Below, piece by piece: positions 48,901 through 60,900 of a stretch of DNA of 64,000 nt. The notes below the pieces were generated by a model, which was not told where the DNA came from, searched no databases, and saw only the letters and a program-made list of their open reading frames with translations. Numbering within the stretch: position 1 is the first letter of the stretch; each line of letters opens with the position of its first letter. The stretch spans positions 1 to 64,000 of the forward strand of contig JAUIRK010000696.1 in NCBI GenBank assembly GCA_030549495.1, written 5' to 3'. The DNA is from Nectonema munidae (taxonomy: Eukaryota; Nematomorpha; Nectonematoida; Nectonematidae). Made by a program: the position numbers and the translations under genes.

Positions 48901-51900
48901 ACACCTTAACTTGAAACCCACTTACTTATCTTCACATCCTTCCCTAAATGAAGCTTCTTCATCTATGAATGAATATCACACTTCTCTCAACTCAAATAAA
49001 CATACTGTTGTTTGTCTTCGCTTTGATTCTTCATGTCGTCTTCAAGTATCTCATAGATCTTTTTTCCTGTGCCTTAATTAATGTAGCAGTACATTTTCAT
49101 AACTGACAATTCTCTGAATATATATCCTAACTTTTTTGTCATGAACTAAAACGCACTTTTTGCACCTTTAGATCTTTTGCTTATACAGTATACCTTTATC
49201 AAAGAAGCACTTAGCGATTACTATAGTAGGCATACGCCACCCCTATACTCGCTAGCGAAATATAGAGATGCAGTTACAAAATGTGCATATCCATGTGACA
49301 GTCCTATGTCTATGTCGAGTTCTATTCTACATCGATAATTGTATACGTTTTTACTTTGTTATTTTTGTTTTGTTTATAACTTTTTTGTTTCTTAACCGTT
49401 TTATACAAGTGACATGTCAAAGTATAGCTCTAACTAAACTTTTTAAATTACTTATAATTAACTTAAATTTTCATAAAACTTCAAATTGCTCATTTTCGGC
49501 TTTTTAAATTCCAAAGTATCACATTATAAACTCTAAAAAATCATTTTTAATTTAGATTATTATTTTGAAAAAGTTTAAATTTCTAAAAATGTATGCGCTT
49601 TTATTATTTTTTTCTCTCAATCAAACACTAGCAAATTTTACAAAATTTTTTTTTGAATCTTTAGAGTTGCTATTTTGAGGCATTTTAAGAATGATATGAT
49701 AGTATTAAAATCCAATAAATCTTAGGGTTTGTGCAAACGAGTTTAACATTTTGAGTTTATAATTTATTCATGAAAAGTTCTGTTTTTGAAAATAAAGTTA
49801 CACAATACGTTTGAGATTTTGTTTGAAATTTTCAAAAATATCAAATCTTTGTAGGTTATGATATTTCTTACATAACCACATAGTGGGTAGAACTATGGAG
49901 ACATTTTTATGTATGCTCCATTGTGAAAAACTATTAATTCACACAAAGTTATGGAAAAATATTTTAATTGTTTAGCATTTGTGTGTTTAATTTTAAGGAG
50001 GCGTACACTAAAGTTGGTTAGCATTTGTGTGCTTTAAAGAGTTGATGTTGATTTGAAGAAGGCATAGAACACGCTTAGAAGCAGGGTTGGGGTCAATTAT
50101 AACTTTCAATTACAATTACACTTTTATTTACTACCCTTAAACTACAATTATAATTACAATTATGTTAAAAAAAATTTCAATTACAATTACAATTATGTAA
50201 TTAATTTTTCTTTCAATTATAATTACAATTACAACTCCTCAAATCTCAAATCAGATAAACGGCATCTGTCTGGCCTTATAATTTTGCCAGCAATCGAAAA
50301 AACTCGTTCGACAGGAGCAGATGATGCAGGAATAGCTAAATAGCGAAGAGCTAGCGTTTTTAACTCAGGATAAATAGATTTATTTTGTTGCCAGAAAATA
50401 AGCGTGTCGCTGTCCTCCGGAATTGTTGATTCTTTTAGATAAGACTTTATCTGATACTCAGCCGATGTGCTTGAAAAGTTTTTGTAATCCTTTGCAATGG
50501 ACTTTGTAGACATGAAATTGAAGAGTTTGCATTTTTCTTAGGAGCTTCTGTCACTTGTTGAAGTGTACTTGTTTTATTCAGTGGGACTAACGCTGTAACT
50601 TTCTTTTGCAGCAGATGAGTCAGCTCAAGGATTTCCTGCGGTGTGCACCAATCAGTTTTCCATCTTGGATCAAGAACAGCTGCTAATCGAAAAGCATAAC
50701 CTTTTTCAAATATATTTAAGCGCTTTTCAACTGAGAAAGAAATATTCGAAACTAGACTCGATTTGTACTGTGAAGATAGCTCAAGTAGTGCAGACTTTAT
50801 ACCTCGAATACATGGTAACACGAGACTAGATGTTACCACGTTTTGTGCTTGGCATTGATTCGTAGCAATTTCAAATGGTCTTAAAACTTCTGTTATTATT
50901 TTGATGATATTCATTTCATCTTTGGTCATCTTTCCAAGAAACTTGATCTTTTTAATTTTCATGGGATCAGCTATTAAAATAGATTTTAGCATCTTGTTAG
51001 CACTGCTCCACCTAGTCTCGTTTTTTGCTTGAAACTTATGATCTCCTTCAAAAATCTCTGTACATAAGCTTGAATGTCTTATGTGATTAATGAGTTTAGA
51101 TCCTTTATTTATAATAGCTGCAATTTCTTGAGTATTTTTCAATCCATCTTTAACCACCATTTGAATAGTGTGAGCAAAGCAAGGAATATGTTCGGGAAAA
51201 TTCATCAAAGCTTCGTCAACTGTACAACTAGATTCCAACTCCAAATTCTCATCATCTTCACGAATTGCTTCTATAAATTTTTTCATGTATGAATGAATAT
51301 TGCCGTTTTCAAAGACAAGCGTTATATTTTTGTATCTGTAATTGATGAATGATCAGAGTCAAACTACAGTGACCCACATGTGTCAATGTAAAGTAACATA
51401 AAAAACTAGCTAAAGAGTGAGAAAGAGAGAAGCGAGCAACGTTTTGCAAATCAGTGAACACTCAAGATTCTCATATCGCCTCCAACATACTCTTCTTATA
51501 GTCAAAATAATTGAAAATTGGGGTTTCAATTACAATTATTTTCCAATTATAAGGGTTTAATTACAATTACACTCTATTTTTTTTCTCAATTACAATTAGA
51601 ATTGCACTTTAGTTGTAATTAATTTTCAATTACACAATTATAATTGAACCCAACCCTGCTTAGAAGTATATTTGAAAAAAATAAAATGCAATCCTTCTAT
51701 GTTGTTTAAAACTTGACATTTTTGAACAATACTCCTTTTTTTGTTGAAAGATAAACTAGTTTAACGTAAAACTACTTCACTCAATGTAAAAAGATAAAGG
51801 TATTCTCAAATAATTGTATTCCTTAGATACGTTTCATCCGACTGAGAAAAAGAAGTTAGTTAGGAACAAACACTTTTAACTGTTCAGTAAAGTCGTTTAT

Positions 51901-54900
51901 ACACATACGGTCAATTTGTTTCCAACAAAGAATTAATACTTTTTGATATTAATCTAGTTTAACGTTAAATTTGTTCACTCAATGTAAAAAGTAGAAGCAA
52001 TTATTTTCCTTTTTATTAAGATAAAAGTGTTCAATAAACTTCCAGCAGAGAATTGATAATTTTTGATTATTTCTTGCGCTAAAAAATTTTCCAGTATAAA
52101 AGATAAAATAGATACCTTTTTTATTAAAAATAGAAGTATCCCTATAATATTAGTTAAACACTAATGGAAATTTGCTTTCCAAAAATCTAAAAAAATTCTA
52201 GAATTGTGAAATTAAAAATAACTGAAAACCTTAAGTAATTTACTCTAATTGAAAAATGCTTAAAATTTAATGAAATACTATTTTTAAATTAAATTCATAT
52301 AAATAGCTAAAAAGTTTGGAAACGAGATTTTTACCTTTTCTATATTTATAAACTTTTTGTTGTTTCAAAACACAAATGCTAACTAATTTTAGTGAATGCT
52401 AAAATGAAGTTTTTTCTTCATCCCAGCGGCCCTGTCGGACTTTTATGAGAAAAATAAGTCTCTCTTCCCATTCAGGTTCTGGAAGACCATCTTTGCGCAG
52501 GTCTTGTCCTTTGATCCAGAAAACAATCCCTATCCGGACCCCGCGGACGACCAGATCCAGTAAATTATTGAGGTGGCATCCTGTAAGCGGTTGGTTACTA
52601 CGTTCTACAGCTCGGCGCGACTGAAACATCTCGTTGGGGGGGATCGTTTTCAGTAACAGCTCCCTTGTTCTGGCCCCCAAGGCACGTCAAAACGACGAAG
52701 ATCTTAACCAGAGGCTAACGCCCAGGCTCCTCTCGGGAGAGGCATTTGGCTCCTTCTCCCGTTTTTCGCCTCCACCAGCAGAACAAAGGCAGTTCTTGGG
52801 AAGGAGGTCCTTCAGGCTTTGGTTAAGGTAGGAGTCCTGTAAAAGGCGATCCGCCCGCGCATCATTTCCCCTTTTTTGCAAAGATTACTTTTTTGAAATA
52901 ATACACAAATTTATAAAGGAAAACTTTGCATAGCGCAAAGAGTCAAAACAGAGATATATGGCACGTTATATGGTACACACAAAATTTGAAAAGGCGTTTG
53001 CAAAGTTGGAATCGTTGGAAGGAAAAACATGGTATCCATGACCTTCGATAGCGAGACTTGCTAATCTTCTTCAGGGAGGGTGGGTGGGTGCAGTAGTACG
53101 AAAAGAGGAAAAAAAGTGGAGCCCCGTGGGCTGTCTTGTATACTCTCGTAGCCAGCGGTACTTGAGGCACTCCTCTGATAGGCTGGTCAGATAACACCAG
53201 TTGTCGCAGATTGGCACGAAGTTGAGGAGAAACTCCAGCCAAAGGAGAGTGGGCTACTTGATGAGCCTGGCGCCTCGAGGGCAGCCGATAGGTCCTATCT
53301 TCATGCCATTCTTTACCCTCGGCAGGCGCTTGTGGCGAGTACCTTCCCAGTTGCTTCTTTGATTTTCGTTTGAAGGATCTCCATATTTCATCGAAGAAAT
53401 CGTGCCATTCCCTATTTTCTTTTCTTAAAAGCCATCTCTCTACAAAGAGAGATTAGAGGGGCAAAGCTCTTGAGTTGTGTATGCATCATATAAAATAAGG
53501 AAATTTCGTGATCTCATAGACTAGTTAGAGATAGTCCTATGGTGACCAATTGGACACTACCAAACATTCGAGTTATTGATGATTCTAGACTCTTCGTCAA
53601 AGATTTTAGAAATAGTGGCGGGAAGAGGAGAGCTAGCTGCATGTGTCAAAGTTGATAAAATAGGTGGTAATAACTTGCTAGATAGAGAGGAAGATCTAGA
53701 TAAATTGCCCTGCTCTTTATCTCAGAGACCTATTATAAATTATTTCTATTAGAAATATAGAATGTAATAAATTGATGAGGTTGTCCATTTTAGTGGATAC
53801 AACTCCTGTAATCTGTCGGATGGAGTCATCAATTTGCTGCTCTAAGGCTATCACCCTGTTAGGTAGTAACTACAGTGGTCTCTTTCAAAGTGGCAGTCAA
53901 TTCAGTGACAGGACCCACTAATTTCATTAGAAACTCTACGCGCTTTTTTTGCTCAGTGACTAGCCCATCTGGAGGTCTCATCTCTATTTTGATTAGCTCA
54001 AATGCCCTTGTCATATCTGCCTCAGTATCAGAACTAGTGCACGAGAAGCACATACCATTTGATCTAGCAATACCGAATGTGAAACAAGAGGGAGCTACCT
54101 CCTTGAAGTGAGTAGCCTCTAGCCACTCAGGAGGAGCAGTTAAGTGATTCCAAAGATCATACAAGGAGGCTTGGATCCTAGGATTAACAGATAAGGCCTC
54201 CATAAAGGAGGTCTCCGGGATAAAACACCGGATGGTTACAAGCTCCCCTTGAGGGTATGGCACCATCATCAAAGTGACTGGTTGGTAGTGAGGGGTGAGA
54301 TCGGGAGCGCTGATGTTGAACTCCATGTATTCGTTCTCTCCAGGCGAGATCGGAGGTTACTCGAAAATTCCCGAAATAGAAATAATCATATTAGTATAAT
54401 TTGTGAAAAATTCTGAAAGTGTCAGAAAATTTGTTGTAATATAAAAACCTATCTAAACATGTTGAAAACTTGCATTAGACAGGTGTACTAAATTGATAAC
54501 TATGACTTGCTAAAATACAATATATACAAATATAAACCAAAATATTTATTGTAAAATAAGGTTAATGTTGTTATTTAGAATGGTAAGAGAAATCTAAAAA
54601 TGTATAATACTTGTATATTTGTTGAATATATGTGAAGTCCAGCGCCGCACATCCAAATGGGGGGGGGGGGAACCTAATTTTTAAAATTTATTATAAAAGA
54701 ATTTTTGCCATATGAATACACTACCATTATTACCCGACATTATACTTGCACTGTAAGCTCTCAATCCCACCACAACTGCATAGATTTTATGAAGTCAAAT
54801 TACCTTGTTTGTAATTCTGATTGCATCAACCCTCTATCTCAGTGGTTTTCAAACTGGAGTCCGCGGTGCCGCGAAGAAGTTCCATGGGGATCGAGAAGGG

Positions 54901-57900
54901 GACACTGAATGAATCGTTTTTCGCAAAATATTGCATCCATATTGAGTAATTTGCCATTTTGCAAATAAATCAATTCAAAAAGAATAAATAGTTATTGAAT
55001 TGAGTACTATATTTTCCTTTATTGCTTTTCAGTCTTAATTTGAAAATGTGCATTTTTCTTAATTTTTCTTAAAAAATGAAATATGACGACTCACACTTGA
55101 AATTTCGTTTTACTGCATTAACGTCTGGTGGGGAAGAGGAACATAAGTGTCCTTTGTGTTCTGAAGTGTTAGCATCCAAAGCACGTCAACTAGAGTTCGG
55201 TAAACAAAACTATTGGCGGAACGATTGCACAAATTCATGTTTGATAAATAGCAGGAATGTTTTTGCAAAATATTAAGTATGATTTGAAAAGTTTCAAAAA
55301 GTCCCACAACATAGCAGAACAAAGCTGCAAAGATATATTGAATGTGCTAAGAAGTTCTGAAGTTGTAACGTTGGAACATACGATACCGTTAGAAGGCTAA
55401 TGACATGTCAGACGTACTTTTATTGATTCGGAATTCGATTTTCAACTTTTTTTCTCAGATTGAACAAACAATGGATAACTTGTCCCAGCCTTGCGTTTAT
55501 GTACAATATGTATTTGACAAGAATCTGGTAGACAAATTTTATTTTGCAAAACTCAGCACTTGAACAACTTAATGAGCAATTTATAAAATAAACTTTAATA
55601 AAGTTTTATAACCAACGAATAAGATAAAAATTCCATGTTGAAAACAAAGTTCAAAAGGTTTTATATCTACAATGAATAAGCGCTCTTTGATTTTGAAATT
55701 GATGGAAAGAAACTTATAATAATAATCGATGTTGAAATTCGCATTGAATAATTGATGTATTTAACCAAAAAGTATCATGAAAAAGAGCTTCTTGTTTATC
55801 TTTGAAACGATCGATGTTGAAATTATATGGAATAATACTTACTCATTTATTTATTAATATTTATCATAAAAAATACCTGCCGTGCGCAGCCGTTGCAGGT
55901 GAATGCGCAATAGCAGCTGTGTGTGATTTATGCACGCATCATGAAATATCCATAAATACCAATGCCAAGTAAAGTAAACAGGTCCTTTATTCTATATAGA
56001 TGTAGCTCCTATCCATCACTCTTCATCTTTCATAATTTATTTATATCTATATAAATTTATTCCACTTTTATCCCTTAACACCGTCTACTCCTCACATATG
56101 CTAAATGAATGTAAATCTTTAATATATGTATCTCCGTATAGTTTCTCGGAAAAATAATACAACCATTGAGCTTTAGAAGGCAGGATAAACACTACTAATT
56201 TATATTATGCTATATATTTGTGAACTATCTTTATACATATGTCTACCTTATAATTAACATACACACACCACTTCATGTGCATTAATCCCCATCTATTCCT
56301 TTGTTACAGGTTTTTCTTATGCATTTTAATCCAATCATTTGAATAAAGACATTTTACTTTTTATAGTTCAAACAATGTAAATAGGTCTGACCATGGAAGA
56401 AAACCCAAATCAAAAAATTTGGTCATATTTTGCGAACCAGATCTTTTATGGTTTAATTTTGTGGGTGATTTTCAGCTTTTGCAAACCAGATCTTTTATGG
56501 CTAATGAAGATTGTTTCATGTTTTCTAACCTACGATTGTTTATTGTCTTAATATTTTTTAATGATAGATTTTGATGTTGTGATCTACCATATATAAATGA
56601 TATTGTTCTCTTGTTGAGCTTGAAAAGTTGTCCACAAACTTTCTTGAAATGTTGGGCTTGGCGGTCTCTTTATAATTTTTTAATTGCAACTCCTAAATCA
56701 TTAATCAAATCAAAAATCTGTTTTTGAATTATGAAGTCTTCTGATGTCAGATTACTAATTGAGATTATAAACGGAATTTTGATTAATTGGTTGTATTTTT
56801 GGAATTTTTGTAGGTTAGGAAAATAAAGAGAAATTTTTGTCTTAGATGTGCTCACGGTGTTTTATGGCCTCCAAGATATCTTATGAAAATCCCCGGACTA
56901 AGAATGAAATAATTCCAGCTTCATTTCAAAACTTCTCCATTTTTTATAACAATAGAGTAATGTGATCTGTTTTCCTTGCAGTGCAAGGTTTAGGAAATTC
57001 ATAGATTCAAATATGTTCACTAAAAATGATAGGAATATATGAAAAAACTAACATCAGGAAATTTTAAATGCATGTCAAATTTGCTTTGCAGAAATTGCTG
57101 GATTTCTTTCCATAGTATCGTTTCGAAGGTTTTCCTTTCGAAAGCCACCTCATGTGTAAGTGCAGCTAGAGTTTTTCAAATGGGTACCAATTACATCTGC
57201 AAATTTTTGCTTAATCACAATCTGACATCCACAACAAGAAATTCTAGAGCGATGGCAGTACACACTGGCATGTTCTGGCTTTCTACTGCTAAAGAGTGTC
57301 TCAAAACAAAAAATTGTCTACCAGGTGCTTGTCATTATTATACAAAAATGCAATCTGAGCTAAGTTTGTTGCATTCGTCGTTTTATCAATCCGAATTGCA
57401 AAAAAGTTGAAAATTGAATTCCTAATCAATAAAACCACCTCTGATATTATGTCATCACTAGGGGCAACAGAAATTGTCCTAACGACTTCAAAAAGTTGAC
57501 TTTCTTTGTAATAATTGACCTAAAATTTATTCTATCTGTAGGGCAGAAACTGGCCAAAAAATTTTCCAATTATTGACTTTTTATAGTAAATATCCTAAAA
57601 AATGATTAGTAATATATAATTTTTATGGAAAAAGCCCTTAAGAAAATTAGTATTTTTGTCAAAAGCATTTTTTTACAAATATATAGATACTGCATAATTT
57701 TAGACTTTAGAAACTCGGTCTTGAAAAAATTTCCTTTTATCGCTTAAAATTTAAAACTTTTAAAGCTCGGGCTTTGAAAACGAATCGGCTGCTTACGAAT
57801 CTTTTTTAATATAATGTACGGCAGATTATTTTAATTTATCCGCCACTGGTGCCCACTTGTGCTTGAGAAGATTCAAAGAAATTTCGAAAATGAAACAAAA

Positions 57901-60900
57901 ATGCCTTATGAATAATTTAGGATGAAGGAATTTCAAACAAATATTTTTAACAATATATTTACTTTTTACAGAAAAAATGTACTTTTTTACCTTTAAAAAT
58001 AAACATATTTAATATATTAGTTTTTCAACTAATCTCAAAAACGTTAAAATGAAAAAATTGACTTTATTGGCTTTGATTGCCCCAGCCAATCGTTTGACAG
58101 GAATATATGCCTCAAGTTTACACATTGAGAACTTCTTATCACATTAAACCTGGATTTGTGCAATCTTTCAGCTTGACGGTTAAAATAGTCAATAGTCTCG
58201 AGTGCTTCATTTCGAGATGTCTTTCTAACTTGCCGCATTTATAAAAGTGCATGATAACACTTCGGAACATAAACGACACTTGATTCCTCTTAAACCAAAT
58301 TTTAAGTAACGGTCTTCACATTTCATGTTTGAGCCATTAAGAAAATCTCGCATTTAAATCTATAAAATCATGCCTGAAAAGCAATAGAAAATAGTACTCA
58401 ATTCAAAGTCTAAATTATTTATAAGACCCAATACGTTGCACAAAACGATCCGCTGTGTGAGCCCTTCTAGCTCCCCATGCAAATGCTTTGCGATCGTTTA
58501 GGGCACCGCGGACTCCAGTTTGTAAACCACTGAGCTAGAATGTAGTGATGCAATGCGTAGTAATAAACGTGGTGTGTTCATTGGACAAGAATACAATTTG
58601 AAAATTATTAATAAAAATCGTCCCTCCTTCAAAATTTTGATGATTTGCACCTCTGTCTACTGCGTAGTATTTATGCGCTTGGATACTTCTATTTTTACAT
58701 CGATATAAATTTGCTATTTTCAGATCAAAAATGTGTACGTGGCAAAAGGACCAAAATTTGACAATCTCAATTTTCTTCTCTCGTTTATCGAAGGCACACC
58801 ATCCACATCTTCCTCTACCAAGGCATCCGCCCAAAATTCAAGCGGTAGTAGCCACAACCTCTCTAACAAGAACTCTTTCCTATCATCGTCATTATCGTCC
58901 ACCCCTTCTACTCTCTTCTCCCACTCATCACACACTCTTTGTGATTCGATCGCTGCCACTTCTTTAAGGTTTCAACATCCTATGGACATAAACAAACAAG
59001 AAGCTCCTAGCCAATCATATTCCTCTATTTCTTCCACAACAAACAAAAAAAATCTCAAGAAGGGTCAAAGTAGGTTATTTACACATTTCTATGTGCATTT
59101 AATTGCATTTCTAAAATTATGTACACTGTATGTGTTAGTGTAGTTCGTTTTCTACACTACTATATATACAGCCGACTGCTGTCTAAGACGCCCACTTGTT
59201 CTAAGGTTCTTATCCCTTATAATAAAAGCTAAATTTTTAAGAACCCATAAAAATGTAAAATTTTAGCCAAGTTTTTATTAAAAAATTGAAAACCGATTTT
59301 CATACTTTTAATTTTAAACACAAAAAATGAAATTTCTATTGAAACGAAAAAATCTAAAATCTGCTGGAAAGTTATGCTATCTTCATATTTGAAACATAAC
59401 TTTAAAATAAAGCAATACTTTTGCGCAGTGCACTTGACAAATTTTTTACAAGTTAACAGCATCTCACTTCATTTGAATATTTTTCCATTTTTATTTTCCT
59501 TTTTGTCGTCGGTAAATTCATTACTAATTTCATTAAAATTGTTAATTTAAATTAGGAACAAACATCTTTATTTTTTCATTATTTTTTATTTGCTCCCTCT
59601 TCTTATTTGTCCCTTGCATCCGATTTGAGATGTCTTTTATAACTAACAGAAAGTATAGGATAAATTTTTTTTAAATATCCCATATATCCTGCTGTCCTGT
59701 TAATCGAGATTAGACATAAATGAAAGGTTTTTATTGTAACAAAAAATCTTAAAATGATAGTTTAGTTTTGGGATCTGATTGGTTGACTTTGGACTTAAGG
59801 TTCTTAAACTAAATTGTAGTCTTGAGAGCTCGTGAGGCCAACTTTGCCTTTTCTTCAATTTTTTGTGTTACTGTTTTTGGTATGTACAAGTGATAGTATA
59901 TGTAAATTTTGTTGTAGGAGAGGTTATATTAATTAAGTGAGCATTAGGGTGTCCCAAAATTAGACAAAAAAAAAATTTTTGCGCACCCCCTAGAACAATG
60001 TGAATTCAAAAAAATAAAACTTGTGTGAATTTTCAAAACAAAATTTTTAAAATTTGGGTTCGCTCAGAGCATTGTTCACATGTTTATTATTTATACAAAC
60101 AAAAAATCAATCTGAAAGTAAAGCTTTAAAAAAATTAATTTTTAGAAGTGAAAAGGCTTTTGTTAGATGAAGGAAATAACTTGCGATGATGTTCAACAAT
60201 TTGATAACGGAAATGTTTTTTTTTCATCATTTCTAGTCAAATCTTTATAATCTTCTGCAAGTTTTACAGTTCGTTCTGCAACATCATTTACACATTTTAT
60301 TGAAATTTCAATGTCTTCAAGGTCATTCAAATTTTTTGGAACATAACGTTTTAGACAACGGAATAAAATTTGGGATCTTCGAGTAATTAAGGTTATCAAA
60401 GCAGAGCGAAATAAAACTACGTTGCTCTTCATTTCTAAACGATAAAAACAGTCGCTTTTCTCTTTTTGATTGTGAAGATTAAAAAGCATTAACTTCTTTT
60501 CTTCTTGCGATGTTTTTGAAGAAAACAAAGCCAAACCAATCAAATCCTGACAAAGAAAAACATTAAAGATGTTTATTCGGCAAAGTTTATGAGTTTCTTC
60601 TTCGGAAATTTTAAATTCTTTCCTGAGTAAGTATATTTTCAAGAAGTAAATTCCTTTTGCCATCCATCTGGCTCTGTGAAATGCTCCCGGACGATTTAAG
60701 TGAACATTCTTTTGTTTATGACCATTTAGAAAAATTTGTGAAAGAAACAATGGTTCTCTATAATCATCTCTATGTTGGGATTGCGTTAATTGGTTTTCGA
60801 TAAAAATTAAAGTTTCATCTTTCTTCATTTTAAACCACTGTTTTTATCTTTTTCGAAGTTGTCAAAAGGCAAAAACTTGGATTTATCCAAGTTAGACCAT

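Noticed and set aside
48821-49081. Ser-rich open frame of 86 codons, plus strand, in host intron 8
   Set aside because: No convincing acceptor or donor at either side, and the phase chain already closes from 48041 to 58724 without it.
52399-52881. Minus-strand open frames of 64 and 93 codons in the GC-rich block
   Set aside because: The plus-strand reading of this part looks more protein-like; the minus-strand frames look like shadows of it.
57039-57410. 123-codon plus-strand open frame
   Set aside because: Lies antisense over the decayed ZBED-hAT reading, which has recognisable motifs; taken as a shadow.
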